DNA from: Verrucomicrobiota bacterium
Lineage (GTDB): Bacteria > Verrucomicrobiota > Lentisphaeria > JABSQK01 > JAJFLO01
Reading direction: 5' to 3'
Assembly (NCBI GenBank): GCA_021772615.1
Contig: JAJFLQ010000040.1
Span: forward strand, 124,001-188,000
DNA: 64,000 bases
Shown: positions 1 to 7,860 of the stretch, in pieces
Numbering within the stretch: the stretch's first letter is position 1
Layout of the letters: every line of letters starts with the position of its first letter
The notes under the pieces: generated by a model
Database searches by the model: none
Seen by the model: only the letters and a program-made list of their open reading frames with translations
What the model was told of the DNA's origin: nothing
Position numbers and translations under genes: made by a program

Positions 1-716
1 TTCTGCTGCAACATGAGCGACATGGCGCGGACATAATCACGGGAGTGACCCCAGTCGCGTTCGGCATCGATATTGCCTAATTCCAGTTTGTCTTTCAAAC
101 CATATTTTATCATGGCCGCATGAGACGTGATTTTCCGTGTAACGAATTCAAAGCCGCGTCGCGGCGATTCGTGGTTATAAAGAATACCGCTGCAGGAGTA
201 GAGATTGTATGCATCCCGGTAGTTGCGGGTGAGGTGAAAGCCGGCTACCTTCGATATGCCGTAGCTCGAACGGGGATTGAACGGTGTCGACTCATCCTGC
301 GGGGACGTCGCGGCTTTCCCGAACATTTCGCTGGACCCAGCGTAGTAAAATCGAGCGTTAGGAACGATTTCCTTGAACGTAGAAAGAACGTGATGCGTGC
401 CATTGATATTCGTGTTAATGATCGAATATTCGTCCTCAAAGCTGTAGCTGACATAGCTTTGAGCAGCGAGGTGATAGACCTCATCCGGCTGGACGCGACT
501 GAAAATATTATACAGGCTGGGATAGCTGTCGATTGATCCCGGCAACAGATGCACATGATCACAGATGTGTCGGATACGTTTTAGGCGATTTGTCGGATCC
601 TCAATGGTGATCTGTCGGACCACGCCGTAAACGTCATAACCGTTCTCGAGGAGCAGCTCGGCAAGATAGCTGCCGTCTTGCCCGGTGATTCCTGTAATAA
701 GCGCCTTTTTCACCAT
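1..716 (-). CDS. gmd: GDP-mannose 4,6-dehydratase, partial (C-terminus beyond window)
   Basis: Converts GDP-D-mannose to GDP-4-keto-6-deoxymannose, the precursor of GDP-L-fucose and related deoxysugars, in the cytoplasm. The frame runs open from an ATG at 716 to the window edge (238 codons), so it has no stop here and the ORF track misses it. I translated it by hand. The N-terminus MVKKALITGITGQDGSYLAE carries the Rossmann GxxGxxG. Further in are YHLAAQSYVSYSFE, the SSEMFG segment, the catalytic YGISK (YxxxK), and GNIDAERDWGHSRDYV near the cut, all typical of Gmd. It is the last gene seen of the long minus-strand polysaccharide locus, 11 bp after the Wzy-FHA gene stop. A GDP-fucose-synthase-like epimerase lies 10 kb upstream in the same locus. 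The identification is firm; only the last third is missing. Confidence 0.95.
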   Translation of the reverse strand, partial: MVKKALITGITGQDGSYLAELLLENGYDVYGVVRQITIEDPTNRLKRIRHICDHVHLLPGSIDSYPSLYNIFSRVQPDEVYHLAAQSYVSYSFEDEYSIINTNINGTHHVLSTFKEIVPNARFYYAGSSEMFGKAATSPQDESTPFNPRSSYGISKVAGFHLTRNYRDAYNLYSCSGILYNHESPRRGFEFVTRKITSHAAMIKYGLKDKLELGNIDAERDWGHSRDYVRAMSLMLQQ

Positions 717-727
717 TCAGACGCCGT

Positions 728-3700
728 TCACTCGCTGGCTGGATCCATGTAAAATATCAATGCAGCGCCCACGGCGATCTGGTCGTCCGCCGTCAACACG
801 GATTCCTTGACCTTCACGCCATTCAGGTACGTTCCGTTGGTGCTTCCCATATCGACAACGTGGTAGCGATCGTCCTTATACGTGATTTTGGTATGGCATC
901 GCGATACGCTATTGAGCAATATGCAGAGATCGCTGTCCGGTGAGCGCCCTATCAGCACGTCTTTCTTTTCAAGATCAATCTGTCGGGAGTCCGCGTCCGA
1001 CACGATCACAATCAGATACGGTGAAGTCGCCGCCGTCTCGTCCCCGGTGCCACCGGCCGTGTCATTGTTCGTTCCCCGCATCAGCTCGACTATCGGTGGT
1101 TTCTTGTTGAGCGTCGATTTCGGCTTCGACGCCTTATCCTGAACGACAGTAAGGCTGGTTAGCAAGTCGTTTGGCTGAGTCCGTATCTTGATGTTGTAGT
1201 CATCCTTGCCGCGCGACGCGTCGGCCTTGGGCGTCTCAGAACGTTCGTAGTAAAACAGCGTAGCGTCTGCGATGTCGATTCGATCGTTCTGTGATAACGT
1301 GCACGTGTCAATTTTTATGCCGTTGACATAGGTGCCGTTGGTGCTGTCCAGATCCTGAATGTGATAACGCCCGTCTTTTAAGAAGATTACAGCATGCCTG
1401 CGTGACACGTTTTCAACGGGAATCGGTATCTGGTTATCGTCTGACCGGCCCATGATCATATTTTCTCGGGTCATGTCGATCCTCTTGATGCCGAGGCCGC
1501 CGAAGTCCGCGTAAAGGTAAGCGTCCATCGTCGGTGCCGAACCGTCGGCGTCTGAATCTATGTCGAACGCCTCCAGGTCCGGCGCGTCCGTATTCTTGGA
1601 TATCGCGCCTGCAGTCAACCGTCTGAACTTTTCGTTGTTTTTGTCGAATGCGACGGTGCCGGTAAAGGCCTCGGGATCACCTTCCGGTTGTGACGCTTCC
1701 GATGAAGCAGACGTTTCGGCTACGTCCTCGGCGGTTGGTTCCGCCATGACCTGACGCATGTAACTCGCCAGCGGCCCGCCGCCCGTTGCTGCGTCGGTTT
1801 TGGATTCAGTAGTCTTTTCGTCCTTGGCACTCTCGCCGACTGGCCGCAGATTAAATGGCTTACCGGGGGAGGCAAGATTCAAGTTCTTGAGACGGCCGGG
1901 TTTTCCGGTGTCGGCATTCAATTTCGCTTTTTCCGCTAGTTTCGCTTTAAGCTTTGAGTTCAGGTCCGGCATAGGCTCTTCGGATTCCCGGCTGCTATCT
2001 GTCGGTATATCATCGTTTTCTAGGTCACTACGACCCATCCTGGTAGGGACGTAATTTGAGACTATATCTCGTGGGTCTTTAGATTCAAATATTTCCAGTC
2101 TGCTCACATCGCCGTAGCTTTCTTCAGGATCATCTACCTTGAACGATAGCTTCGTGTCTTCCGAATCGTCATCGTCCATTCCCTGCGTTTCACCAGGGGG
2201 CCAGGGAGGCGCAGAGCCGTCGTCAGCCACAGCTTCGGCCTCAGCAGTGGAATCGTACGGTTCGCAATCGTCATCCTTGCTTCCCGTCGCGGGTGCTACG
2301 TCGTGCTCGCACGTCGTATCCGCTGTGATGTCCGCATCGGTGCGTGTAGTGTCTTCAGTCGACTCGATATCTTCGTCTGTGCGATGGCTTTGCGCTTCGT
2401 CGGGTGCAGTTTCCGACTTGACGTCTGGAGGATTTTCAGCATCGGTGTCGTCTGTTTTGTCACCATTCAGGATGTCGAGTTCGACGCCCTCGATTTCCGT
2501 TTTTTCCGTAATTGAATGGCTTGGTTCGCGATCGTCATTCTTGCTTGCCTCGTCGGGTGCTTCGTCTTGCTCGCACGTCGTATCCGCTGTGATGTCTGCG
2601 CCGGTGCGTGTAGTGTCTTCGGTCGACTCGATATCTTCGTCTGTGCGATCGCTTTGCGCTTCAGCGGGTGCAGTCTCCGACTTGACGCCATGAGGATCTT
2701 CAGCATTGGCGTCATCTGTTTTGTCACCATTCAGGATGTCGAGTTCGACGCCCTCGATTTCCGTTTTTTCTGCAATTGAATGGCTTGGTTCGCGATCGTC
2801 ATCCTTGCTTGCCTCGTCGGGTGCTCCGTTTTGCTCGCATGTCGTATCCGCTGTGATGTCTGCGCCGGCGCGTGTAGTGTCTTCGGTCGACTCGACATCT
2901 TCGTTTGTGCGATCACTTTGCGCTTCAGCGGGTGCGGTATCCAACTTGACGTCTGGAGGATCTTCAGCATCGGCGTCGATCGGTTTGTTTGCATTCAATG
3001 TGTCGTGGTCGTCCCTTTCGTTTTCCGACGTATTCTTAATCCCGTTTGTCGGCTTTGAGTCGGCTGTGCTGTGGGGCTCGGTGAGCGGTCCGACTATGCC
3101 CACAACGGTCGTCACTGCTGGGACTGCGTTCCCCTTGACAACGCGTGCGGCTTCCACAGCGTTGTCATGCCGGCGTATTATGGAATTTTCGTCACTCTCG
3201 TCGTCATCGGGCCCATCATCGTATTCGGCGGATGTCTCCGCTTCCGCTTCCGCTTCCGCTTCCGCTTCCGCTTCCGCTTCCGCTTCCGCTTCCGCTTCCG
3301 CTTCCGCTTCCGCTTCCGCTTCCGCTTCCGCTTCCGCTTCCGCTTCCGCTTCCGCGAATCGTGGCGCCGACAGCGCCACACCTGTAAAGAACGAAACCAG
3401 ACAGTTAATTGAAGGATCACCAAAGATTTGGCCGGATACGACAAAACTCCCGCAGTTGCCGAAGAATATGGCGATTAATCCGGCATAACAAACGTCCTGA
3501 TCAAGATCAAGTTCGAGCAGTCGGGTATTGTCGATCAGTTTTCGCACTAAATTGTACAGAACGGCAAGGAAACCAATCAGACCGAATAGGCCGACCTCAG
3601 CTGTAATTCTACTGATGCCGCCTTCCTGCCAAAGATACGGCCGTTCGACAGCCACGTGCTGTGTACCTTGTGTGGCCATTCCAAGGCCGTGGCCGAATAA

Positions 3701-4720
3701 GCCGGCGCCTTGTTGCAATGTAACGACGACCGATTCAAATCCATGACCGTATACGCGGTCCCAAATTTCGGCTGTGTCCGTGAAGTAGTACGTAGCAAAA
3801 CCCTCATCGATACCAAGGGTTTCATACAGCCTATAGCCCATCATTAGAACAATCGCCGGGAGTGCGACCAGCTTAACAACCATTCGGCCCACTTTGGGAT
3901 GGCGGCGCCAGTAGATCCACATCATCACCAAACCGAAGATCGGTAGCATCATGATCATCTTTCGTCGTCCACACAACATTACGCCAATGCTTCCCCAACC
4001 CGCACAAAGCATCCAGACGAGTCTATAAAATCCGCGATGCCGAACAGAGAGCGTGATGGCTAACATAATCATGAGTACAGAGTACCAACCCATGATGTCC
4101 GGACTTCGGAAAAATCCTGACGTTGGGTTCAACAAGTAGCCGTCACGATAGCGCACCCATTTCATTCCCAGTGCACTGGTCCCCAGCGCGTCCCAATCAG
4201 GAAAGTAATCGAGATGTTCCATCACCACGCCTGGTATGGTGATTGATATGATCACACAATAGAATGTGACCAGGCGTACAATATCCCGATCATCCCGCGG
4301 ATAATTGAACCCCAGGACGAGTCCGAAGAATGGGCAGGAGTATGCGAACAGGCCGATTAAGGTTATCTGCCACGAACCGGCGCTATAGGTGGCCGACGTG
4401 ACCGCTGCCGGGGTCACTAGTGCCGCGAGGATCCACAGGCCGCGTACGACGCGGCGATTGTGCGTACGGAATGCCGGCAGGAATTCGCGCCGATTTGTGA
4501 CCAGATAAACGATCATCGTCGTCCAGATTGGGACGCACATGAGGACGAAATATGCCGGTGTCCCAGGCGTTATCTTGCGAATCGGATCTTGGATCGCAGC
4601 GATGACAATAATGAAGAAGCACCCCATTCGCCAATTCCTGAATGTGAGGAAGACGCCAAGGACAACGATACTGACAAGATATATTGACGCTGATGATGTT
4701 AGCACGTTTCTTTTTTCCAA
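728..4720 (-). CDS. Wzy/O-antigen-ligase-like membrane protein fused to two C-terminal FHA domains
   Basis: 1330 residues. Residues 1-450 hold about 12-13 hydrophobic segments, and the stretch GLFGHGLGMATQG followed by a GGISRITAEVGLFG segment resembles the large loop and adjoining helix of O-antigen polymerases and ligases. Residues about 456-496 are an (Ala-Glu)n tract coded by a hexanucleotide microsatellite. Residues about 497-1070 are acidic low-complexity sequence holding three 88-residue repeats (575-838). The C-terminus holds two FHA domains, each with the phosphothreonine-binding core: GRSDDNQIPI, SRRHA and STNGTYVNG in the first; GRSPDSDLCI, SRCHT and STNGTYLNG in the second. FHA domains bind phosphothreonine, so the tail is probably cytoplasmic. 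Inference: the enzyme polymerises or ligates the exopolysaccharide repeat unit and is docked to Ser/Thr-kinase targets. The family (polymerase or ligase) is moderately sure, the FHA domains are sure, and the substrate is unknown. Confidence 0.82.
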   Translation of the reverse strand: MEKRNVLTSSASIYLVSIVVLGVFLTFRNWRMGCFFIIVIAAIQDPIRKITPGTPAYFVLMCVPIWTTMIVYLVTNRREFLPAFRTHNRRVVRGLWILAALVTPAAVTSATYSAGSWQITLIGLFAYSCPFFGLVLGFNYPRDDRDIVRLVTFYCVIISITIPGVVMEHLDYFPDWDALGTSALGMKWVRYRDGYLLNPTSGFFRSPDIMGWYSVLMIMLAITLSVRHRGFYRLVWMLCAGWGSIGVMLCGRRKMIMMLPIFGLVMMWIYWRRHPKVGRMVVKLVALPAIVLMMGYRLYETLGIDEGFATYYFTDTAEIWDRVYGHGFESVVVTLQQGAGLFGHGLGMATQGTQHVAVERPYLWQEGGISRITAEVGLFGLIGFLAVLYNLVRKLIDNTRLLELDLDQDVCYAGLIAIFFGNCGSFVVSGQIFGDPSINCLVSFFTGVALSAPRFAEAEAEAEAEAEAEAEAEAEAEAEAEAEAEAEAEAEAEAETSAEYDDGPDDDESDENSIIRRHDNAVEAARVVKGNAVPAVTTVVGIVGPLTEPHSTADSKPTNGIKNTSENERDDHDTLNANKPIDADAEDPPDVKLDTAPAEAQSDRTNEDVESTEDTTRAGADITADTTCEQNGAPDEASKDDDREPSHSIAEKTEIEGVELDILNGDKTDDANAEDPHGVKSETAPAEAQSDRTDEDIESTEDTTRTGADITADTTCEQDEAPDEASKNDDREPSHSITEKTEIEGVELDILNGDKTDDTDAENPPDVKSETAPDEAQSHRTDEDIESTEDTTRTDADITADTTCEHDVAPATGSKDDDCEPYDSTAEAEAVADDGSAPPWPPGETQGMDDDDSEDTKLSFKVDDPEESYGDVSRLEIFESKDPRDIVSNYVPTRMGRSDLENDDIPTDSSRESEEPMPDLNSKLKAKLAEKAKLNADTGKPGRLKNLNLASPGKPFNLRPVGESAKDEKTTESKTDAATGGGPLASYMRQVMAEPTAEDVAETSASSEASQPEGDPEAFTGTVAFDKNNEKFRRLTAGAISKNTDAPDLEAFDIDSDADGSAPTMDAYLYADFGGLGIKRIDMTRENMIMGRSDDNQIPIPVENVSRRHAVIFLKDGRYHIQDLDSTNGTYVNGIKIDTCTLSQNDRIDIADATLFYYERSETPKADASRGKDDYNIKIRTQPNDLLTSLTVVQDKASKPKSTLNKKPPIVELMRGTNNDTAGGTGDETAATSPYLIVIVSDADSRQIDLEKKDVLIGRSPDSDLCILLNSVSRCHTKITYKDDRYHVVDMGSTNGTYLNGVKVKESVLTADDQIAVGAALIFYMDPASE
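2207..2998. repeat. Three imperfect tandem 264-bp repeats (88 codons each)
   Basis: Unit boundaries by matching the Leu-Asn start of each unit: 2735-2998, 2471-2734 and 2207-2470. The two left-strand shadow ORFs of exactly 264 bp (2467-2730 and 2731-2994) confirm the period. Encoded units share ESTEDTTR, ADITADTTCE and, in the first two, EKTEIEGVELDILNG. The third unit (nearest the protein C-terminus) diverges in its second half. The units are acidic and rich in Thr and Asp, probably disordered spacer. Their many threonines could be phosphorylation sites, but no kinase motif is proven. Confidence 0.93.
3237..3355. repeat. Hexanucleotide microsatellite (CTTCCG)19 coding an Ala-Glu tract
   Basis: Nineteen perfect copies of CTTCCG run from 3241 to 3354, with a partial unit on the left. 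On the coding (minus) strand this reads GCGGAA/GCGGAAGC-type units giving alternating Ala and Glu inside the Wzy-FHA protein, between the last membrane helix and the acidic tail. A six-base unit keeps the reading frame, so slippage would change linker length by two residues rather than switch the gene off. The track ORFs rich in RF, PL or KR dipeptides at this place are only other-frame readings of the repeat. Confidence 0.97.
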
Positions 4721-4783
4721 AGACTGGTGGCTTCTGCGTCTTGTACTAGATGCGGGCTCGCCCGTTGCGGTTCGTTTCCGCAG

Positions 4784-5728
4784 TCATGGTCGCAGGGCAC
4801 ATTGATCGCTCGTGATCAGGCGGGGACCGTCGCGTTCGAGCTGGATAGCCCAAATCACGGCTCGTAATTCACCTGTTAGTTTGACAGGTATCCACCACGG
4901 ATGCCGCAAATGAAAACGCGTGCAAACTTCCCGCAATGCACGTTTGAACAGATAGCGCGCTGCCTCGCCGGACGAGCCTTGATTTAATGCGTAATAATAA
5001 TCGCCCACTCCGTGTGCCGGGGATGCTGAGGTCAAATGGTGGCCGTGCATGCGCGTGCCTCCAGAGGATGCACGAAGATGATGTATTGACGCCGCCGGAT
5101 GGTATTGAATGCGGCCACCGGACCGACATAGACGTTTGGCGAATTCGGTTTCAAATCGATACGCAGAACCCTTGAAATTCTCATCAAATCCTCCGATTGA
5201 CAATGCCTTCTCGCGTCGGACCGAAAGATTTCCGGCCATTACGTTCTCCGTATATTGCGCCATTGTTGAATTGAATGGAAAAGAAAGGAACGCTTCGATG
5301 CCGGTTTGTAATCCATCGTACTTAACGTCTGTAGGACGATCGCCCGGCTGCAGGACTTGTCCCGTCACTGCCCATATGTCCGGATCGTTAAACGTGTCGG
5401 CATGGGCATTGATTAGCCCGACCGACGGGACTATATCGTCGTCCAGGAATAGCAATAGCGGGTACTGCGCCTCGACCAGGGCGGTATTCATCGCTCTGGT
5501 GATCGAAGGCTGCGGAAGGTTGATGAGTCGGATTTGGCCGGACTCATTCAAATCCGCCAGCCGTCGGCCGCAATCCGGGTCGTGGTCCAGTGTTTGATCA
5601 ATCACCAGTATCTCGCCTGCCGTCGGCTGCAGATCAAGCAGATGCCCAAGCGTATCGAGCAATACTTGATCGCGGCCAAACGTCGGGACGGCCACGGAGA
5701 TCGGGACAGGGTACGTTTGACCTGTCAT
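4784..5728 (-). CDS. Family 2 glycosyltransferase
   Basis: 314 residues from the chosen ATG at 5728 (the track ORF starts at 5800, but its first 24 residues overlap the upstream gene's tail and look non-coding). It starts MTGQTYPVPISVAVPTFGRD, a GT-A nucleotide-sugar binding beginning, then LLLFLDDDIVPS carrying the metal-binding acidic motif, and later NLSVRREKALSIGGFDENF, the usual acceptor-side segment of GT2 enzymes. It transfers a sugar from a nucleotide donor onto the growing lipid-linked repeat unit at the cytoplasmic membrane face. The start lies six bases after the stop of the preceding GT2 gene, immediately past a ten-base C tract (coding strand). No clear Shine-Dalgarno is visible, so translation may be coupled. 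Donor and linkage cannot be told from sequence. Confidence 0.88.
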   Translation of the reverse strand: MTGQTYPVPISVAVPTFGRDQVLLDTLGHLLDLQPTAGEILVIDQTLDHDPDCGRRLADLNESGQIRLINLPQPSITRAMNTALVEAQYPLLLFLDDDIVPSVGLINAHADTFNDPDIWAVTGQVLQPGDRPTDVKYDGLQTGIEAFLSFPFNSTMAQYTENVMAGNLSVRREKALSIGGFDENFKGSAYRFETEFAKRLCRSGGRIQYHPAASIHHLRASSGGTRMHGHHLTSASPAHGVGDYYYALNQGSSGEAARYLFKRALREVCTRFHLRHPWWIPVKLTGELRAVIWAIQLERDGPRLITSDQCALRP

Positions 5729-5733
5729 GTCGC

Positions 5734-6699
5734 TTATTGCGGGGGGGGGGCAGCGCGTTCTCGCCGGAATTTTACCAGGCTGGCGACTAAACGGGCCCAC
5801 GCTCGAAAGTGGCAGGGGTTCATTTTAATCGCTTTGAGAAAGTATTTAGTAGCACGTTGATCATCACGACAGCGAAGGTTGGCGCCAATAAAATAGTACA
5901 TCATTGCGAGACGGCGCCTGTGTCCAGGACGGTTCTGTCCTCCGGCCACTACGGCGTCTTTGATTTCTGCCGCCTTTGCCAGATACGGCGCCTCCGACTC
6001 GCCCTTTAGCCGTGCCGCCAGACAGAGTGCGCCGATATCGCCAAATTGGCTTTGAAAATCGACTTCGTCGCTGGAAATAGAATCCACACGACACCGATAG
6101 TGATACAGGAATGCCTGCTCGAATGCAAGTTTTCCGTGTTGTACCAGCCGCAACCACAAATCCCGATCCTGAGCATAGTAAAACTGCTCGCGATAGCCTT
6201 TCGCCTGGTCGTACGCGCTCTTTCGAAACATCACGGAACCATGCGGCGGGCCCTTCTGTTCTTCCATCAGCTGCCGGGACGCTTCGTCCGGGTCCGCAGA
6301 GCGCACCACATCGTTTAAAACCTCATCGTTGGGACCGATGATACGGCAAAGGGAGGATACGAAGGCAAGACTTTTGTCTGCGTCGAGTCGTTGCGCCTGT
6401 CTGGCGAGGCGGCCGGGGCATGAGATATCGTCGGCGTCCTGACGTGCGATGTAACGACCTCGCGCGATCTTGCATCCATTGATCAGAGCCTTGGTAAGTC
6501 CGGTGTTTTGCTGTTTAATAAGCCTGATCCGGCTGTCGTGTTCTGCATACCGCGACAGCATTGCCGGCGAGTTATCGGTCGACCCGTCGTCTACGATCAC
6601 AAACTCAAATGGCACGCCTTCCTGGCTTAATATACTGGCGATCGATCTTTCCAGGTACTCGGCGTCGTTATAAACGCTCATAACTACGGATACAGTCAT
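5734..6699 (-). CDS. Family 2 glycosyltransferase
   Basis: 321 residues. The N-terminus MTVSVVMSVYNDAEYLERS and VIVDDGSTDNS are classic GT2 GT-A signatures, followed by ARGRYIARQDADDISCPGR with the DxD-type metal site. The C-terminal ~80 residues are basic and end in a run of prolines coded by ten consecutive C residues (5741-5750 as G on the plus strand), then Gln and stop. Adding one C would remove the stop and read straight into the next GT2 gene in frame. It lies within the minus-strand polysaccharide operon, 51 bp after the GNAT-like gene. It likely adds one residue of the exopolysaccharide repeat; the sugar is unknown. Confidence 0.9.
   Translation of the reverse strand: MTVSVVMSVYNDAEYLERSIASILSQEGVPFEFVIVDDGSTDNSPAMLSRYAEHDSRIRLIKQQNTGLTKALINGCKIARGRYIARQDADDISCPGRLARQAQRLDADKSLAFVSSLCRIIGPNDEVLNDVVRSADPDEASRQLMEEQKGPPHGSVMFRKSAYDQAKGYREQFYYAQDRDLWLRLVQHGKLAFEQAFLYHYRCRVDSISSDEVDFQSQFGDIGALCLAARLKGESEAPYLAKAAEIKDAVVAGGQNRPGHRRRLAMMYYFIGANLRCRDDQRATKYFLKAIKMNPCHFRAWARLVASLVKFRRERAAPPPQ
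5741..5750. repeat. Homopolymer G10 (C10 on the coding strand) at the GT2/GT2 junction
   Basis: Exactly ten G bases flanked by C on both sides. It codes the Pro-Pro-Pro tail of the upstream glycosyltransferase five bases before its TAA and thirteen bases before the next ATG. Tracts of this length are slippage-prone in replication and transcription. By frame arithmetic an 11- or 8-base tract fuses the two glycosyltransferases in frame. Confidence 0.9.
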
Positions 6700-6750
6700 A
6701 TGTGTTTCGGCGGTTGGTCCCGTGCGATGAATTTTTCCAGCCTGTTGCAG

Positions 6751-7833
6751 TCAGCCGCGTCGTAGTATGCGACGCGTCAGCTTGCAGAAATTGCTTCTGA
6801 TCGTGGCGGTTCGCCATTGCACTTGTCTTAGTGGCAGGACGTCCTCAGTCCACAGAAATTTATACGGTTCTGTTCCGCCGCCCATATCAATGACGTGCCA
6901 ACCGTCTAATAGACCTTGCTGGATCAGTAACGCCAGATGAACCTTGCCGGGCGATTGTTTTGCGAACGCCACTTCGTATGTTGGCTTGTAGTAGTACAAT
7001 TTTTTTCTGTGCAGAAATCCGAAATGCCAGGATGCCGCTACGCCGCCTACCCTTACTACGGAAAAGTGAAGCATCCCGGTTGGCAATAACCGGGCAATGA
7101 GGCACCGGTAAAATTCAAGTGTTCCCGGACGCTCGAATAAATGACGTTGATTGGGAGTCGCCCATATTTTTCCGTACGCCTGGACCATCCGTACAAGCTC
7201 TGCCTTTGCGTCGTCAGTCTCTGTCGTCCCGTAGACGTATAGTTCTATCGGGCCCTTTTCCGACAAGCGCCGGAATTGCCGACGGACGTCGGTGCGATGT
7301 CCCGACGGCCGGCTTTGCAGATAGCTTTCGAAGGTATCATACGGTCGAAGATCAATGTATGGCGCGCAATCCCACGAATCTGGAACCGAGTCACGCGACG
7401 CAACATTCTCTGCGAGACGCAATATCGTCAGGCGATCAAACCACCGAATGTTTCGCTGAACCTCATTGCGGAAAGCCGACCAGAATCCATCCCAGTCCGG
7501 ACGTCTTCCATCTGCTGCCTGCAGGACCGGATGCTGATAGTCGAAATGCGGCTCACCGACGCCCGTAAGCCGGCGTTCAAATCCGTTTCTCCACGAGGAT
7601 GGGAACTGCCCGAACGTGATCAGACATCCTGCATCCGTGGATTCTCCCCGGCAATATACCGGGCGCGCGCCCATCGCGCGGCCTTTCGTTGTGAGCCAGC
7701 TTTCAACCACCGTGGGTTCGTTAAATACAGTGGCGTCGGGTGAGCTTGGCAGCAAAGCCTCCCACCACGTGCGAAGGTCGGCATCGCCGATGATATCAGC
7801 AGATGTCAGCCATTCAAACGTCCATTCAGGCAT
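6751..7833 (-). CDS. GNAT-fold acyltransferase of the CelD/BcsL (FemAB-like) type
   Basis: 360 residues. The order of features fits the Acetyltransf_6 type found in exopolysaccharide loci: an N-terminal half with VPDSWDCAPYIDL, the helical segment YLQSRPSGHRTDVRRQFRR, then GMLHFSVVRVGGVAASWHFG and the KPTYEVAFAKQSPGKV segment, which resembles the acyl-CoA-side motif, ending in HVIDMGGGTEPYKF. Such proteins are thought to N- or O-acylate sugar residues or to add amino acids in the cytoplasm; the actual acyl donor is not known. It sits 28 bp after the polysaccharide deacetylase gene and 51 bp before the GT2 gene, so it is co-transcribed with them. The family call is moderately sure. Confidence 0.75.
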   Translation of the reverse strand: MPEWTFEWLTSADIIGDADLRTWWEALLPSSPDATVFNEPTVVESWLTTKGRAMGARPVYCRGESTDAGCLITFGQFPSSWRNGFERRLTGVGEPHFDYQHPVLQAADGRRPDWDGFWSAFRNEVQRNIRWFDRLTILRLAENVASRDSVPDSWDCAPYIDLRPYDTFESYLQSRPSGHRTDVRRQFRRLSEKGPIELYVYGTTETDDAKAELVRMVQAYGKIWATPNQRHLFERPGTLEFYRCLIARLLPTGMLHFSVVRVGGVAASWHFGFLHRKKLYYYKPTYEVAFAKQSPGKVHLALLIQQGLLDGWHVIDMGGGTEPYKFLWTEDVLPLRQVQWRTATIRSNFCKLTRRILRRG

Positions 7834-7860
7834 TGTTATCGGTGATACTCAGAAAGCCGG

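Noticed and set aside
245-562. 105-codon minus-strand ORF at the left edge
   Set aside because: Lies in gmd, whose true frame continues to the window edge and translates into a full Gmd N-terminus.
3237-3355. CRISPR-like repetitive array
   Set aside because: Period is six bases, with no spacers and within a coding frame.
3071-3444. ORFs rich in RF, PL, KR or AS dipeptides over the CTTCCG repeat
   Set aside because: They are other-frame or opposite-strand readings of the microsatellite within the Wzy-FHA gene.
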